Source: Syntrophomonas sp. UBA4911
GTDB lineage: Bacteria; Bacillota; Syntrophomonadia; Syntrophomonadales; Syntrophomonadaceae
Length of the DNA: 30,874 nt
Assembly: GCA_002398105.1 (NCBI GenBank)
Contig: DHCD01000092.1
Span: 1-30,874 of the forward strand
Direction: 5' to 3'
The notes under the pieces are model-generated. The model was given only the letters and a program-made list of their open reading frames with translations, was not told the DNA's origin and ran no database searches. The stretch's first letter is position 1. Each line of letters begins with the position of its first letter. Positions 1-7,450 of the stretch are shown one piece after another. The position numbers and the translations under genes are program-made.

Positions 1-15
1 TAGGAGGGATGTTTT

Positions 16-1359
16 ATGAAAACAGAAATAAAAAGGCTATTTACCGTAATGGCAACGGTTGTGTTTTTAATGGCTCTGCCCCGTACTGTCGGGGCAGCTG
101 AAAATTCAGCCGATCCTGGAAATACGGCATTTATACTGCTGTGTTCCGCTCTGGTAATGCTGATGACCCCAGGGCTGGCTTTGTTTTATGGCGGGATGGT
201 ACGGAAAAAGAATGTGCTCAGTATTCTCATGCAGTGTTTCGCGGTTCTGGCTATAGTTTCGATACAGTGGGTTTTATGCGGTTATAGCCTGGCTTTCGGT
301 TCTGACCATAGTGGCTTGATAGGAAGCCTGGAATTTTTAGGATTGCAGAATATAACCACCGATTCTTTGGCGGGAAGCATACCGCAGCTGGCCTTTATCG
401 GTTTTCAGCTTATGTTCGCGGTGATTACGGGCGCGATTATATGCGGTTCCTTTGCTGAACGCATGAATTTCACTGCTTTCATTATCTTCATTTTGCTGTG
501 GACCACCCTGGTCTATGATCCCCTGGCTCATTGGGTCTGGGGAGGAGGATGGCTGGGACAGCTGGGGGCGCTGGACTTTGCCGGAGGTACTGTCGTTCAT
601 ATCAGTTCAGGTTTTTCCGGTTTGGTAGCCGCTCTGATACTCGGACGGCGCCTGGGTCAGGAAAAAGAAGCGATTGTTCCCCATAATCTGCCCATGACAG
701 TGACCGGGGCTGCCCTATTATGGTTCGGCTGGTTCGGCTTTAATGCCGGCAGTGCCCTGGCGGCCGAAGGACTGGCTTCGCTGGCGTTTCTGGTCACCAA
801 CACCTGTGCGGCCACGGCGGCGTTTTCCTGGGTGGCGACAGAATGGATTCACCACCGCAAACCTACTGTGTTTGGGGCAGTCAGCGGTGCGATCGCAGGC
901 CTGGTAGCCATTACCCCGGCTGCCGGCTTCGTAAGCCCGTTATCTTCCATCATAATGGGATTGCTGGTCGGGCCCATCTGTTACCTGGCCATAAGCAAAA
1001 TGAAGGAAAAACTGGCTTATGATGATTCTTTGGATGCCTTTGGCATCCACGGTGTAGGCGGGACTTTCGGTGCTCTGGCTACCGGCGTTTTCGCCAGTAC
1101 CGCCATCAATCCCGCAGGCGCCGACGGCTTTTTGGCCTCAGGGGATCTTCATCTGTTGCTGGTACAGCTTACCGCAGTAGTGGCTACCTATGCTTTTGCG
1201 GGAATAACGACCTTTTTAATTTTAAAGTTTATTAACTTGTTCCTGCCCTTGCGGGTAAGCAGGGCGGAAGAAGAGATGGGTCTTGATCTGTCACTGCATG
1301 GAGAAGATGCCTACAGTCAGGTCGACCTTAATGACGATGGGCAGATCCTGGCGGGATAA
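16..1359 (+). CDS. amt: Ammonium transporter (Amt/MEP/Rh family)
   Basis: A 447-residue polytopic membrane protein that would conduct ammonium/ammonia into the cell. The start ATG follows TAGGAGGGA at an ideal distance. A signal-peptide-like first segment ends near VGAAENS, and about eleven membrane segments follow. Family signatures are clear: FYGGMVRKKNVLS near residue 58, GTVVHISSG with the first pore histidine, and DAFGIHGVGGTFGAL with the second. The cytosolic tail contains EEEMGLDLSLHGEDAY, the conserved C-terminal stretch of the family. Beyond it the protein runs on with SQVDLNDDGQILAG, which resembles half of an EF-hand loop. No glnK/glnB gene is visible after it, and upstream DNA is outside the window. 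It is followed by its own intrinsic terminator, so it is not co-transcribed with the next plus-strand gene. The identity is very secure; substrate-level detail is inferred from the family. Confidence 0.97.
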   Translation: MKTEIKRLFTVMATVVFLMALPRTVGAAENSADPGNTAFILLCSALVMLMTPGLALFYGGMVRKKNVLSILMQCFAVLAIVSIQWVLCGYSLAFGSDHSGLIGSLEFLGLQNITTDSLAGSIPQLAFIGFQLMFAVITGAIICGSFAERMNFTAFIIFILLWTTLVYDPLAHWVWGGGWLGQLGALDFAGGTVVHISSGFSGLVAALILGRRLGQEKEAIVPHNLPMTVTGAALLWFGWFGFNAGSALAAEGLASLAFLVTNTCAATAAFSWVATEWIHHRKPTVFGAVSGAIAGLVAITPAAGFVSPLSSIIMGLLVGPICYLAISKMKEKLAYDDSLDAFGIHGVGGTFGALATGVFASTAINPAGADGFLASGDLHLLLVQLTAVVATYAFAGITTFLILKFINLFLPLRVSRAEEEMGLDLSLHGEDAYSQVDLNDDGQILAG

Positions 1360-1365
1360 TCCTAT

Positions 1366-1408
1366 TTTGATTCCCTGCAATAAGTTGAGCAGTGGAATCA
1401 AATTTTTT
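1366..1408 (+). terminator. Intrinsic terminator of amt
   Basis: TTTGATTCC (1366-1374) pairs with GGAATCAAA (1394-1402). An inner CTGC/GCAG pair, offset by a one-base bulge, extends the stem to about 13 bp around a 10-base loop. Six T residues follow directly. There is no T tract on the other strand, so it serves amt rather than nadE. Confidence 0.88.
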
Positions 1409-1442
1409 CCTCAGATTTAAGGCAGGCTTTGTCCCAGGGCTT

Positions 1443-3092
1443 TTAGAAATACTTTAGGTGTGCAGCGATAGGCATTCTTCGCCCCATGCCGAAGGCCTTG
1501 GCGGTTATCTTCAGTCCGGGGGCGGCCTGCCTTCGCTTGTACTCGTTCTGGTCTACGGTCTGAACCACCCATTTTACGGTAACCGGTTCAAAGCCCAGTT
1601 CAATTATCTCTTGGGGCGAATAGCCTTCCTCAATGTAATAGTGCAATATACGGTCAAGAATATCATAAGGAGGAAGTTCATCCTGATCCGTCTGTCCGGG
1701 TTTTAGTTCAGCTGAAGGGGGTTTGCTGAGGATTTCCTGAGGAATAAGCTCCCCGTCGCGGTTAATATAATGGGCCAGGTCATAGACCATGGTTTTGGGG
1801 ACGTCAGCCAGAACATTTAATCCTCCGCTCATATCTCCGTAAAGGGTACAATAGCCTACGGCCAATTCGCTTTTGTTTCCGGTGGAGAGAAGCAGATAAC
1901 CATACCTATTGGATAGAGCCATTAAAATATTACCCCGAATGCGGGCCTGGATATTTTCCAGCGTTACCCCGGCGGTTTCCTCAGCCAACGCGTTATCCAG
2001 AGCCCTGACATAGGAATGATAAATATCCGATATGGGAAACACGCTGCATTCAATACCCAGGTTTTGTGCAAGTTTTCGGGAATCATCAATACTGCCGGAA
2101 GATGAAAAGGGCGATGGCATGGAAAGGACCCGGACATTTTCCTTACCTACGGCTTGTACCGCCAGACAGGTGGTAAGTGCGGAATCAATGCCTCCCGAGA
2201 GACCGATCAGCACCTTTTTAAAGCCGCATTTATGCGCATAATCTTTTATGCCCAGACATAGTGCCCGGTAGACCGAATCAATTCCGTAATCCTGGAGCTG
2301 GTGGGTCTCCGAACCCGGAATCCGAATATCAATCGTTGCCAGGTACTCTTCATAAGCGGGGGCAATTAAAACCGGTCTGCCCCTGTGATCAATGCACATA
2401 CTGCGGCCGTCAAATATAAGCTCGTCATTGGCTCCTACCTGGTTGACATAGATAAAAGGCAAAGCATAACGGCGGGCGTGATTGCAAATAAGACGGCATC
2501 TGGTTTCTTCCTTCCCGGCATGGAAAGGGGAAGCGGAAATATTGATCAGGAGGGTCGCGCCCGAGGCGGCCAGAACCGCTATGGGATCAAAACTGTAAAT
2601 GCTCCGGGAATTCCAGAGCTGAGGGTCATTCCAGGCATCTTCACAGATGGAAATACCCAGCACTTCGCCTTTAAAAGGTACGGTAAAAATATCTGCAGCC
2701 GGGTCGAAATACCTGGCTTCATCAAAAACATCGTAGGTAGGAAGCAAGGATTTATGCTGGGAAGCCAGAATCTGCCCCCGGCAAACCAATAGGGCGGAAT
2801 TATACAATCCCTTGCCGGTACGGTCATTTATCTGCGGCATACCAAACAATATTCCGGTATGGGAATAGCTCCCGGAAACAGCAATTATTTTTTGCAGGGC
2901 CTGTTGGTTCTGTTCAATAAACCAGGCCTTTTCCAGGAGGTCGCGGGGAGGGTACCCGGGCAGAAACAGTTCCGGGAAAACGACTAAATCACTGTTTTCC
3001 CGACTGCCCTGTTCCCAAGCTTCCATCATCTTAAGCATATTCCCCTGAATATCTCCAACCGTCGGGTTTAATTGAGCCAGGGTAATTTTCAT
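1443..3092 (-). CDS. nadE: Glutamine-dependent NAD+ synthetase
   Basis: A 549-residue two-domain enzyme that amidates nicotinic acid adenine dinucleotide to NAD+ using ATP and ammonia released from glutamine. The N-terminal nitrilase-type glutaminase carries the expected triad: Glu41 in VVFPELFLPGYPP, Lys114 in HKSLLPTYDVFDE and Cys150 in GISICEDAW. The C-terminal ATP-pyrophosphatase domain has the P-loop SGGIDS at 299-304 and STGNKSELAVGYCTLYGD. The open frame extends a further 47 codons upstream, but the MKITLAQLNP start at 3092 is preceded by AGAAAGGA at good spacing and matches the usual start of the family, so it was chosen. The gene stands alone on the minus strand between amt and asnB. 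It is one of several glutamine-using enzymes in the window. Cytoplasmic. Confidence 0.96.
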   Translation of the reverse strand: MKITLAQLNPTVGDIQGNMLKMMEAWEQGSRENSDLVVFPELFLPGYPPRDLLEKAWFIEQNQQALQKIIAVSGSYSHTGILFGMPQINDRTGKGLYNSALLVCRGQILASQHKSLLPTYDVFDEARYFDPAADIFTVPFKGEVLGISICEDAWNDPQLWNSRSIYSFDPIAVLAASGATLLINISASPFHAGKEETRCRLICNHARRYALPFIYVNQVGANDELIFDGRSMCIDHRGRPVLIAPAYEEYLATIDIRIPGSETHQLQDYGIDSVYRALCLGIKDYAHKCGFKKVLIGLSGGIDSALTTCLAVQAVGKENVRVLSMPSPFSSSGSIDDSRKLAQNLGIECSVFPISDIYHSYVRALDNALAEETAGVTLENIQARIRGNILMALSNRYGYLLLSTGNKSELAVGYCTLYGDMSGGLNVLADVPKTMVYDLAHYINRDGELIPQEILSKPPSAELKPGQTDQDELPPYDILDRILHYYIEEGYSPQEIIELGFEPVTVKWVVQTVDQNEYKRRQAAPGLKITAKAFGMGRRMPIAAHLKYF

Positions 3093-3270
3093 GGCCGGTA
3101 ATCCTTTCTGCAAGAATGCGGTTCTTGCTAAAAGGTTAACATCGGCAAACTGATTAAGCAATGGCATTAATGAGTTTTCAGGCCTGGCTTGGTGAAAATC
3201 AACAGCGCCAGGCAATGGGAAAAGGTTCCACACACATTTAACCCATAAATTAATATCCTATAGCGAAGGC

Positions 3271-3309
3271 AATGGCGCTAGGGACATGAATCCCTAAGCG
3301 CCATTTTTT
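3271..3309 (+). terminator. Leader terminator (possible attenuator) upstream of asnB
   Basis: AATGGCGCTAGGG pairs with CCCTAAGCGCCATT, with one extra base in the right arm, around an 8-base loop. A run of T follows on the plus strand only. No plus-strand gene lies between the amt terminator and this hairpin, so it must terminate a transcript heading into asnB, as a leader attenuator would. The segment TAGCG (3261-3265) can instead pair with CGCTA (3276-3280) inside the left arm. That would give a mutually exclusive structure with a 10-base loop beginning AAGG. The attenuation role is inference. Confidence 0.65.
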
Positions 3310-3350
3310 GTTGCCGGGGGTGGCACTTAAGACGGTTAAGTGTGGTTATA

Positions 3351-3364
3351 AGGAAACGTTTCCT
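3351..3364. promoter_or_regulatory. Palindromic operator-like site before asnB
   Basis: AGGAAACGTTTCCT is a perfect 14-bp palindrome with a central CG, ending 33 bases before the asnB ATG. It shares the core of LacI/CcpA-type operators but not their outer bases. A second dyad, CACTTAA-n5-TTAAGTG, lies at 3324-3342. The binding protein is unknown. Confidence 0.4.
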
Positions 3365-3397
3365 CCGGTCGGCTGAAATTGAGGGGAGCGGAATAAA

Positions 3398-5245
3398 ATG
3401 TGTGGAATTGTGGGCTGGATAGACTGGGAAGAAGATTTGACTGCGCAAAGCTGTATTTTAGATAAGATGAGCCAAGCTATTGTACACCGGGGGCCGGATG
3501 CGGACGGGGTTTATTTGTCTGCCCGTGCAGCCCTGGGGCATCGGCGCCTGGTGGTGGTGGATCCTGAAGGGGGGGCTCAACCAATGACCCGCCAGCGAGG
3601 GAACAATAGTTACACCATTACCTATAACGGAGAATTGTACAATACCCTGGAATTGCGCCGGGAACTGGAAGCACGCCAATATACTTTTCTTAGCCGTAAT
3701 TCTGATACCGAAGTGCTTTTGCTGGCATTTATCGAATGGGGTGAAGAGTGTCTGCAGCGTTTAAACGGCATATTTGCTTTTGCCGTCTGGGATGAGCTCA
3801 ATCAGAGTCTTTTTTTAGCCCGTGACCGTCTGGGAGTGAAACCGCTTTTCTATGCCCGGCAGGGAAGACGCTTCCTTTTTGCTTCGGAATTGAAAGCGCT
3901 GCTGGCGCATCCAACCGTAAAAGCCGAGATTACCAAAGAAGGACTGGCGGAAATCTTTGTCATGGGACCTTCCCGCACCCCGGGTCAGGGAATTTTTAAA
4001 GGAATTGCGGAACTGAAGCCCGGCCACTGTTTGTTATACCAGGAAAAAGGATTCCGGATCAAGAAATATTGGGACCTGGTAAGCAGGCCTCATGAGGATG
4101 ATCTGGAGACAACAGCCGGAAAGGTGCGCGAATTGCTGGGAGATACGGTTGCCAGACAGCTTGTGGCTGATGTCCCGGTATGTACCCTTCTTTCCGGCGG
4201 TCTGGATTCCAGTGCCCTTACCGCTTTAGCGGCCAGGGAATTCAGGCAAGCCGGACGGGGGCCGTTGCCTAGCCTTTCAGTTGATTATGCAGAGAACCAG
4301 GATTATTTTAGGACCAATGAATTTCAACCGGACGCTGATTTTTCATGGGCAGGAAGAGTGGGGCAGAAGCTGGGGACCATACACCGTCAGATCACAATCG
4401 ACAACCAGGAACTGGCGGATGCTTTAGTCCCTGCCGCATGGGCTCGGGACTTGCCTGGAATGGCCGATATTGATTCTTCCCTTTATCTCTTTTGCCGGGA
4501 AATCAGGAAAACCGCTACGGTTGCTTTATCCGGTGAATGTGCCGATGAGATTTTTGGCGGCTATCCCTGGTTTCATCGGCAAGAAGCAATCAATACCCCA
4601 TACTTTCCCTGGATCAGAATGCTTCCTGAACGGCTGCGATTATTGTCAGCGGATGTAGTAGCTGCAATCAGGCCCTGGGATTATATCACCGCCAGGTACC
4701 GGGAGGCGCTGGAGGAAGTTTCCCGTCTTCCCGGTGAAGAAGCTTCTGAAGCCCGTATACGGGAAATATCGTATCTGAATATTACCCGCTTTATGCCTAC
4801 TTTGCTGGACCGCAAAGATCGTATGAGTATGGCCTGGGGATTGGAAATACGCGTTCCCTTCAGCGACCATCGCCTGGTGGAATACGTTTGGAACATCCCC
4901 TGGCAGATGAAAAATTGCGGCGGGAAAAGCAAGGGGATACTGCGGCAGGCATTAAGGGGTATTCTGCCGGCTGATGTTTTGCAAAGGCCTAAAAGCCCCT
5001 ATCCGCGCACTCATAATCCCTCCTACCGGCAGACCCTTCACAACCGGGTTTTAGAAATAGCGAATGATTCTTCTTCCCCGCTGCCGGAGCTGGTGGATAT
5101 TAATGCGGTCAAAAGTTCGCTGACCGCTTCCGGTAACCTGTTCCCCCGGCCCTGGTTCGGGCAGCTTATGGGAGAGACCCAGTATCTGGCTTATCTGGTT
5201 CAGCTGGATGCCTGGCTCAGAGCTTATAAAGTAACCGTTAGCTGA
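3398..5245 (+). CDS. asnB: Asparagine synthetase, glutamine-hydrolysing
   Basis: A 615-residue enzyme converting aspartate, glutamine and ATP to asparagine, glutamate, AMP and PPi in the cytoplasm. The protein begins MCGIVGW, so Cys2 becomes the N-terminal nucleophile of the class II glutaminase after Met removal; RGPDADG and YNGELYN are the expected glutaminase motifs. The synthetase half has the ATP-pyrophosphatase loop SGGLDSS at about 266-272, ALSGECADEIFGGYPWF and DRMSMAWGLEIRVPFSD. Length and order are normal for the AsnB family. The ATG lies about 8 bases after GAGGGGA. The upstream leader contains a terminator and two palindromes, suggesting the gene is regulated on its own rather than as part of an operon. 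No terminator with a T tract was found after it. Confidence 0.96.
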   Translation: MCGIVGWIDWEEDLTAQSCILDKMSQAIVHRGPDADGVYLSARAALGHRRLVVVDPEGGAQPMTRQRGNNSYTITYNGELYNTLELRRELEARQYTFLSRNSDTEVLLLAFIEWGEECLQRLNGIFAFAVWDELNQSLFLARDRLGVKPLFYARQGRRFLFASELKALLAHPTVKAEITKEGLAEIFVMGPSRTPGQGIFKGIAELKPGHCLLYQEKGFRIKKYWDLVSRPHEDDLETTAGKVRELLGDTVARQLVADVPVCTLLSGGLDSSALTALAAREFRQAGRGPLPSLSVDYAENQDYFRTNEFQPDADFSWAGRVGQKLGTIHRQITIDNQELADALVPAAWARDLPGMADIDSSLYLFCREIRKTATVALSGECADEIFGGYPWFHRQEAINTPYFPWIRMLPERLRLLSADVVAAIRPWDYITARYREALEEVSRLPGEEASEARIREISYLNITRFMPTLLDRKDRMSMAWGLEIRVPFSDHRLVEYVWNIPWQMKNCGGKSKGILRQALRGILPADVLQRPKSPYPRTHNPSYRQTLHNRVLEIANDSSSPLPELVDINAVKSSLTASGNLFPRPWFGQLMGETQYLAYLVQLDAWLRAYKVTVS

Positions 5246-5276
5246 TGTGTGCAATCCATATTAAAACAGCAACATC

Positions 5277-5323
5277 AAGCTGCCAAGTATACAATATATC
5301 TGGCTTATAACTCTTGTCAGCTT
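5277..5323. promoter_or_regulatory. Long inverted repeat overlapping the regulator-glnA promoter
   Basis: AAGCTGCCAAG (5277-5287) is matched by the inverted copy CTTGTCAGCTT (5313-5323) at 10 of 11 positions, with 25 bases between. The right arm contains the proposed -35 hexamer TTGTCA, so a bound protein could block or guide RNA polymerase. It lacks a T tract and is unlikely to be a terminator of asnB. Confidence 0.45.
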
Positions 5324-5343
5324 AATTGCTGTGGGTTTAGAAT
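5314..5343 (+). promoter_or_regulatory. Predicted sigma-70 promoter of the ANTAR-glnA-glt operon
   Basis: TTGTCA (5314-5319) and TAGAAT (5338-5343) each match the consensus at five of six bases, with an 18-base spacer. Transcription would start near 5350, giving a leader of about 150 bases that contains the hairpins described below. Confidence 0.55.
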
Positions 5344-5391
5344 AGTTTAGCAAGGTAATGAACGCATTTTCAACTCAATAATTATTCAAGC

Positions 5392-5405
5392 GGACAAAGG
5401 CGTCC
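5392..5405 (+). promoter_or_regulatory. Candidate ANTAR target hairpin (hexaloop AAAGGC)
   Basis: GGAC-AAAGGC-GTCC forms a four-bp stem with a six-base loop that has A at position 1 and G at position 4. That is the loop rule known for ANTAR-binding RNAs. Its right arm (GTCC) lies inside the left arm of the following terminator, so the two structures exclude each other, as for the second (P2) hairpin of ANTAR elements. A clear first hairpin (P1) was not found. The only partial candidate is AACGCA near 5370, which pairs poorly. Confidence 0.5.
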
Positions 5406-5459
5406 AGCCAGGTTTTACATAGCTATGACAGAACCTGGACTGGACGCTTTTTTGTTTTT
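5396..5459 (+). terminator. Leader terminator ahead of the ANTAR regulator gene
   Basis: GCGTCCAG-CCAGGTT (5400-5414) pairs with AACCTGG-A-CTGGACGC (5432-5447), a 15-bp stem with one bulged A and a 17-base loop, followed by TTTTTTGTTTTT. It ends about 40 bases before the regulator start and after the predicted promoter. It therefore sits in the leader and would stop transcription unless an antiterminator structure forms. Confidence 0.85.
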
Positions 5460-5498
5460 GCCCTGAACCCAAGTCGTAGTGAGGTTGGAAGGCAGGTG

Positions 5499-6083
5499 AT
5501 GCTATTGGGTGGACGGATTATTGTTGCCGACGACATACTGCCGGAACGAAAGATGATCGTTGAGACGTTAAGCCGGGCTGGTTACCAGATCAGTGCTGAA
5601 ACTACAGGCATGAACCATACCTTTAGACGAACCCGGGCGCTTTATTGTGATCTGGTTATTGTCGATAGCGGCCTTGAAGGCGGCAAAGGCCTGAAAACTG
5701 CGTCCATAATCAGTGAGGATCAGTTAGCCGCTGTTTTACTCCTGGTAGACCGGGAGGTATTTCCACCGACGTACCAGTTCCATTACCTGATGAAACCCCT
5801 GAACCAGGATATTCTGATTCCGGCGGTAGAATCAGCCCTCATGTATTGGCGGCGGGAATTGGAACTGAGGGAAGAAATCAAAAAACTGAAAGAGACCCTC
5901 CAGACCCGTAAGATCTTGGATAAGGCCAAAGGCCTTCTCATTGCCCAAATGGGTATGAATGAAGGTGAGGCCCACCGTTGGATCCAGAAAGAAGCCATGA
6001 ATCGGGGGCAGACCCTGCGCCAAGTGGCCCGGGAAATTATTAATAATCTGCCTGCCGGTGGCGACCGATTAGAAAAGGAGTGA
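5499..6083 (+). CDS. ANTAR-domain response regulator (NitR/NasT-like RNA antiterminator)
   Basis: A 194-residue protein with an N-terminal receiver domain and a C-terminal ANTAR RNA-binding domain. The receiver keeps the acidic pair Asp11-Asp12, the phospho-acceptor Asp56 (VIVDSGL) and Lys99 (LMKPL), but the usual Ser/Thr switch position around 82-84 reads LVD. A charged helix (about 110-130) leads into the ANTAR part, with KILDKAKGLLIAQMGM and LRQVAREII. Known ANTAR regulators (EutV, NasR, AmiR) bind tandem RNA hairpins and prevent termination. NitR next to glnA in solventogenic clostridia is the closest precedent known to me. A GTG directly before the chosen ATG is also possible; GGAAGG supports the ATG. 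glnA starts 5 bases downstream. No partner kinase is adjacent. Confidence 0.88.
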   Translation: MLLGGRIIVADDILPERKMIVETLSRAGYQISAETTGMNHTFRRTRALYCDLVIVDSGLEGGKGLKTASIISEDQLAAVLLLVDREVFPPTYQFHYLMKPLNQDILIPAVESALMYWRRELELREEIKKLKETLQTRKILDKAKGLLIAQMGMNEGEAHRWIQKEAMNRGQTLRQVAREIINNLPAGGDRLEKE

Positions 6084-6088
6084 TTTTA

Positions 6089-7423
6089 ATGACTAAAGAC
6101 AAGAAAGCCGAAGTCATGGACAAAGTGAAAGAATATGGGGTTCGCTTTATCAGGCTTCAATTTACGGATATGCACGGCATACTTAAAAATCTCGCCATAC
6201 CTGCAAGCCAATTGGTAAAGGCTCTGGATGGAGAATTAATGTTTGACGGCTCATCCATTGACGGCTTTGCCAGTATTGAAGAATCCGATATGTTTTTGGT
6301 CCCTGATGCCGATACTTTCAGCATCTTTCCCTGGCGTCCCAGCAACGGCGCCGTAGCCCGAATGATCTGTGATGTTTATACCCCGGATAAGGAACCTTTC
6401 ATTGGCGACCCGCGAATCAACCTGAAACGGGTGGTAAAAGAGGCGGAAGAGATGGGGCTGGTCATGAATGCCGGACCGGAGTGCGAGTTTTTCCTTTTCC
6501 TGGTTGACAAACAGGGTCAGCCGCTGCTTCATACCCAGGATCAAGCCGCCTATTTTGATCTGGCCCCTTTAGATCTGGGAGAAGATGCCCGACGGGATAT
6601 AGTATGCACTCTTGAGGACATGGGATTTGAGATTGAAGCTTCCCATCATGAGGTAGCGCCGGGGCAGCATGAGATTGATTTTAAATACGGTCCCGCGGTG
6701 AAAATAGCGGATGATATTATGACTTACAAGCTGGTAGTAAGAGCAATTGCCGAGCGGCATGGACTGCATGCCTCTTTTATGGCTAAACCGATCGGCGGTG
6801 TTAACGGTTCCGGCATGCACTGCCACCAGTCTCTATTCACTCTGGATGGGAAAAATGCTTTTTATGACGCCAATAGTCCCAGACAGTTAAGCGACATTGC
6901 CCGCTGGTACATGGGAGGAATCATTAAACATGCCCGTAGTTTGGCTGCTGTTACCAATCCCGGGGTAAATTCCTACAAACGGCTGGTACCCGGTTACGAA
7001 GCCCCGGTTTATATTGCCTGGTCGGAAAATAACCGAAGTTGCCTGATCCGGGTTCCGGCCAAGAAGGGGGTCTCCACCCGGATAGAAGTACGTCATCCCG
7101 ACCCTACCTGTAATCCTTATATGGCTTTGGCCGCGATGCTGGCCGCTGGAATGGACGGTATCAGGAATAAGATTGAACCACCGCTGCCGGTGGACGCCAA
7201 TATTTATCGTATGAGCCGACAAGATCGGGAAGCTATGGGGATAGAAAGCCTGCCCGGCAACCTGGGTGAAGCCCTGGAGGAGTTGTCCCGGGATGAGGTT
7301 ATCATAAATGCTCTGGGGCCCCATATATATACCCGCTTTCTGGAGGCCAAATACGATGAATGGCAGCGTTACAATATTGAAGTGCATCCGTGGGAAGTCA
7401 AGGAATATCTGCATCGCTACTGA
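6089..7423 (+). CDS. glnA: Glutamine synthetase type I
   Basis: A 444-residue ATP-dependent ligase making glutamine from glutamate and ammonium, active as a cytoplasmic dodecamer. Motifs run in family order: MFDGSSIDGFASIEESDM, GPECEFFLF, HHEVAPGQHEIDFKY, NGSGMHCHQSLF, the ATP and glutamate region NPGVNSYKRLVPGYEAP, and RIEVRHPDPTCNPYMALA. The length and the region around NIYRMSRQDREAMGI, which lacks the NLYDLPPEE-type adenylylation loop, point to the GSI-alpha subtype of Firmicutes. That would mean feedback or protein-level control rather than adenylylation. The ATG at 6089 follows AAAAGGAG; an in-frame GTG at 6080 overlaps that site and was rejected. It lies 5 bases after the ANTAR regulator and 27 before the glutamate synthase genes. 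Confidence 0.97.
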   Translation: MTKDKKAEVMDKVKEYGVRFIRLQFTDMHGILKNLAIPASQLVKALDGELMFDGSSIDGFASIEESDMFLVPDADTFSIFPWRPSNGAVARMICDVYTPDKEPFIGDPRINLKRVVKEAEEMGLVMNAGPECEFFLFLVDKQGQPLLHTQDQAAYFDLAPLDLGEDARRDIVCTLEDMGFEIEASHHEVAPGQHEIDFKYGPAVKIADDIMTYKLVVRAIAERHGLHASFMAKPIGGVNGSGMHCHQSLFTLDGKNAFYDANSPRQLSDIARWYMGGIIKHARSLAAVTNPGVNSYKRLVPGYEAPVYIAWSENNRSCLIRVPAKKGVSTRIEVRHPDPTCNPYMALAAMLAAGMDGIRNKIEPPLPVDANIYRMSRQDREAMGIESLPGNLGEALEELSRDEVIINALGPHIYTRFLEAKYDEWQRYNIEVHPWEVKEYLHRY

Positions 7424-7450
7424 GAACAAAGGTAGAAGAAAGGAGTGAAC

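Larger units (their letters stand above)
3093..3397. other. Divergent nadE/asnB intergenic region
   Basis: This 305-base gap separates the divergent nadE and asnB starts. It contains no convincing gene. On the asnB side it holds an intrinsic terminator (3271-3309), a possible competing hairpin (3261-3280), a 7-bp dyad CACTTAA-n5-TTAAGTG (3324-3342) and a 14-bp perfect palindrome AGGAAACGTTTCCT (3351-3364). No strong sigma-70 promoter could be assigned to either gene. Confidence 0.6.

Noticed and set aside
3093..3233. 47-codon N-terminal extension of nadE
   Set aside because: The extension has no family similarity, and the internal ATG at 3092 has a good ribosome binding site and the usual MKITLAQLNP start.
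3093..3397. Possible T-box controlling asnB
   Set aside because: No AGGGTGGAACCGCG-like antiterminator bulge or specifier loop could be found; only the terminator and palindromes are present.
6887..7429. 180-codon minus-strand open frame opposite glnA
   Set aside because: Antisense shadow of conserved glutamine synthetase coding sequence with no own signals.
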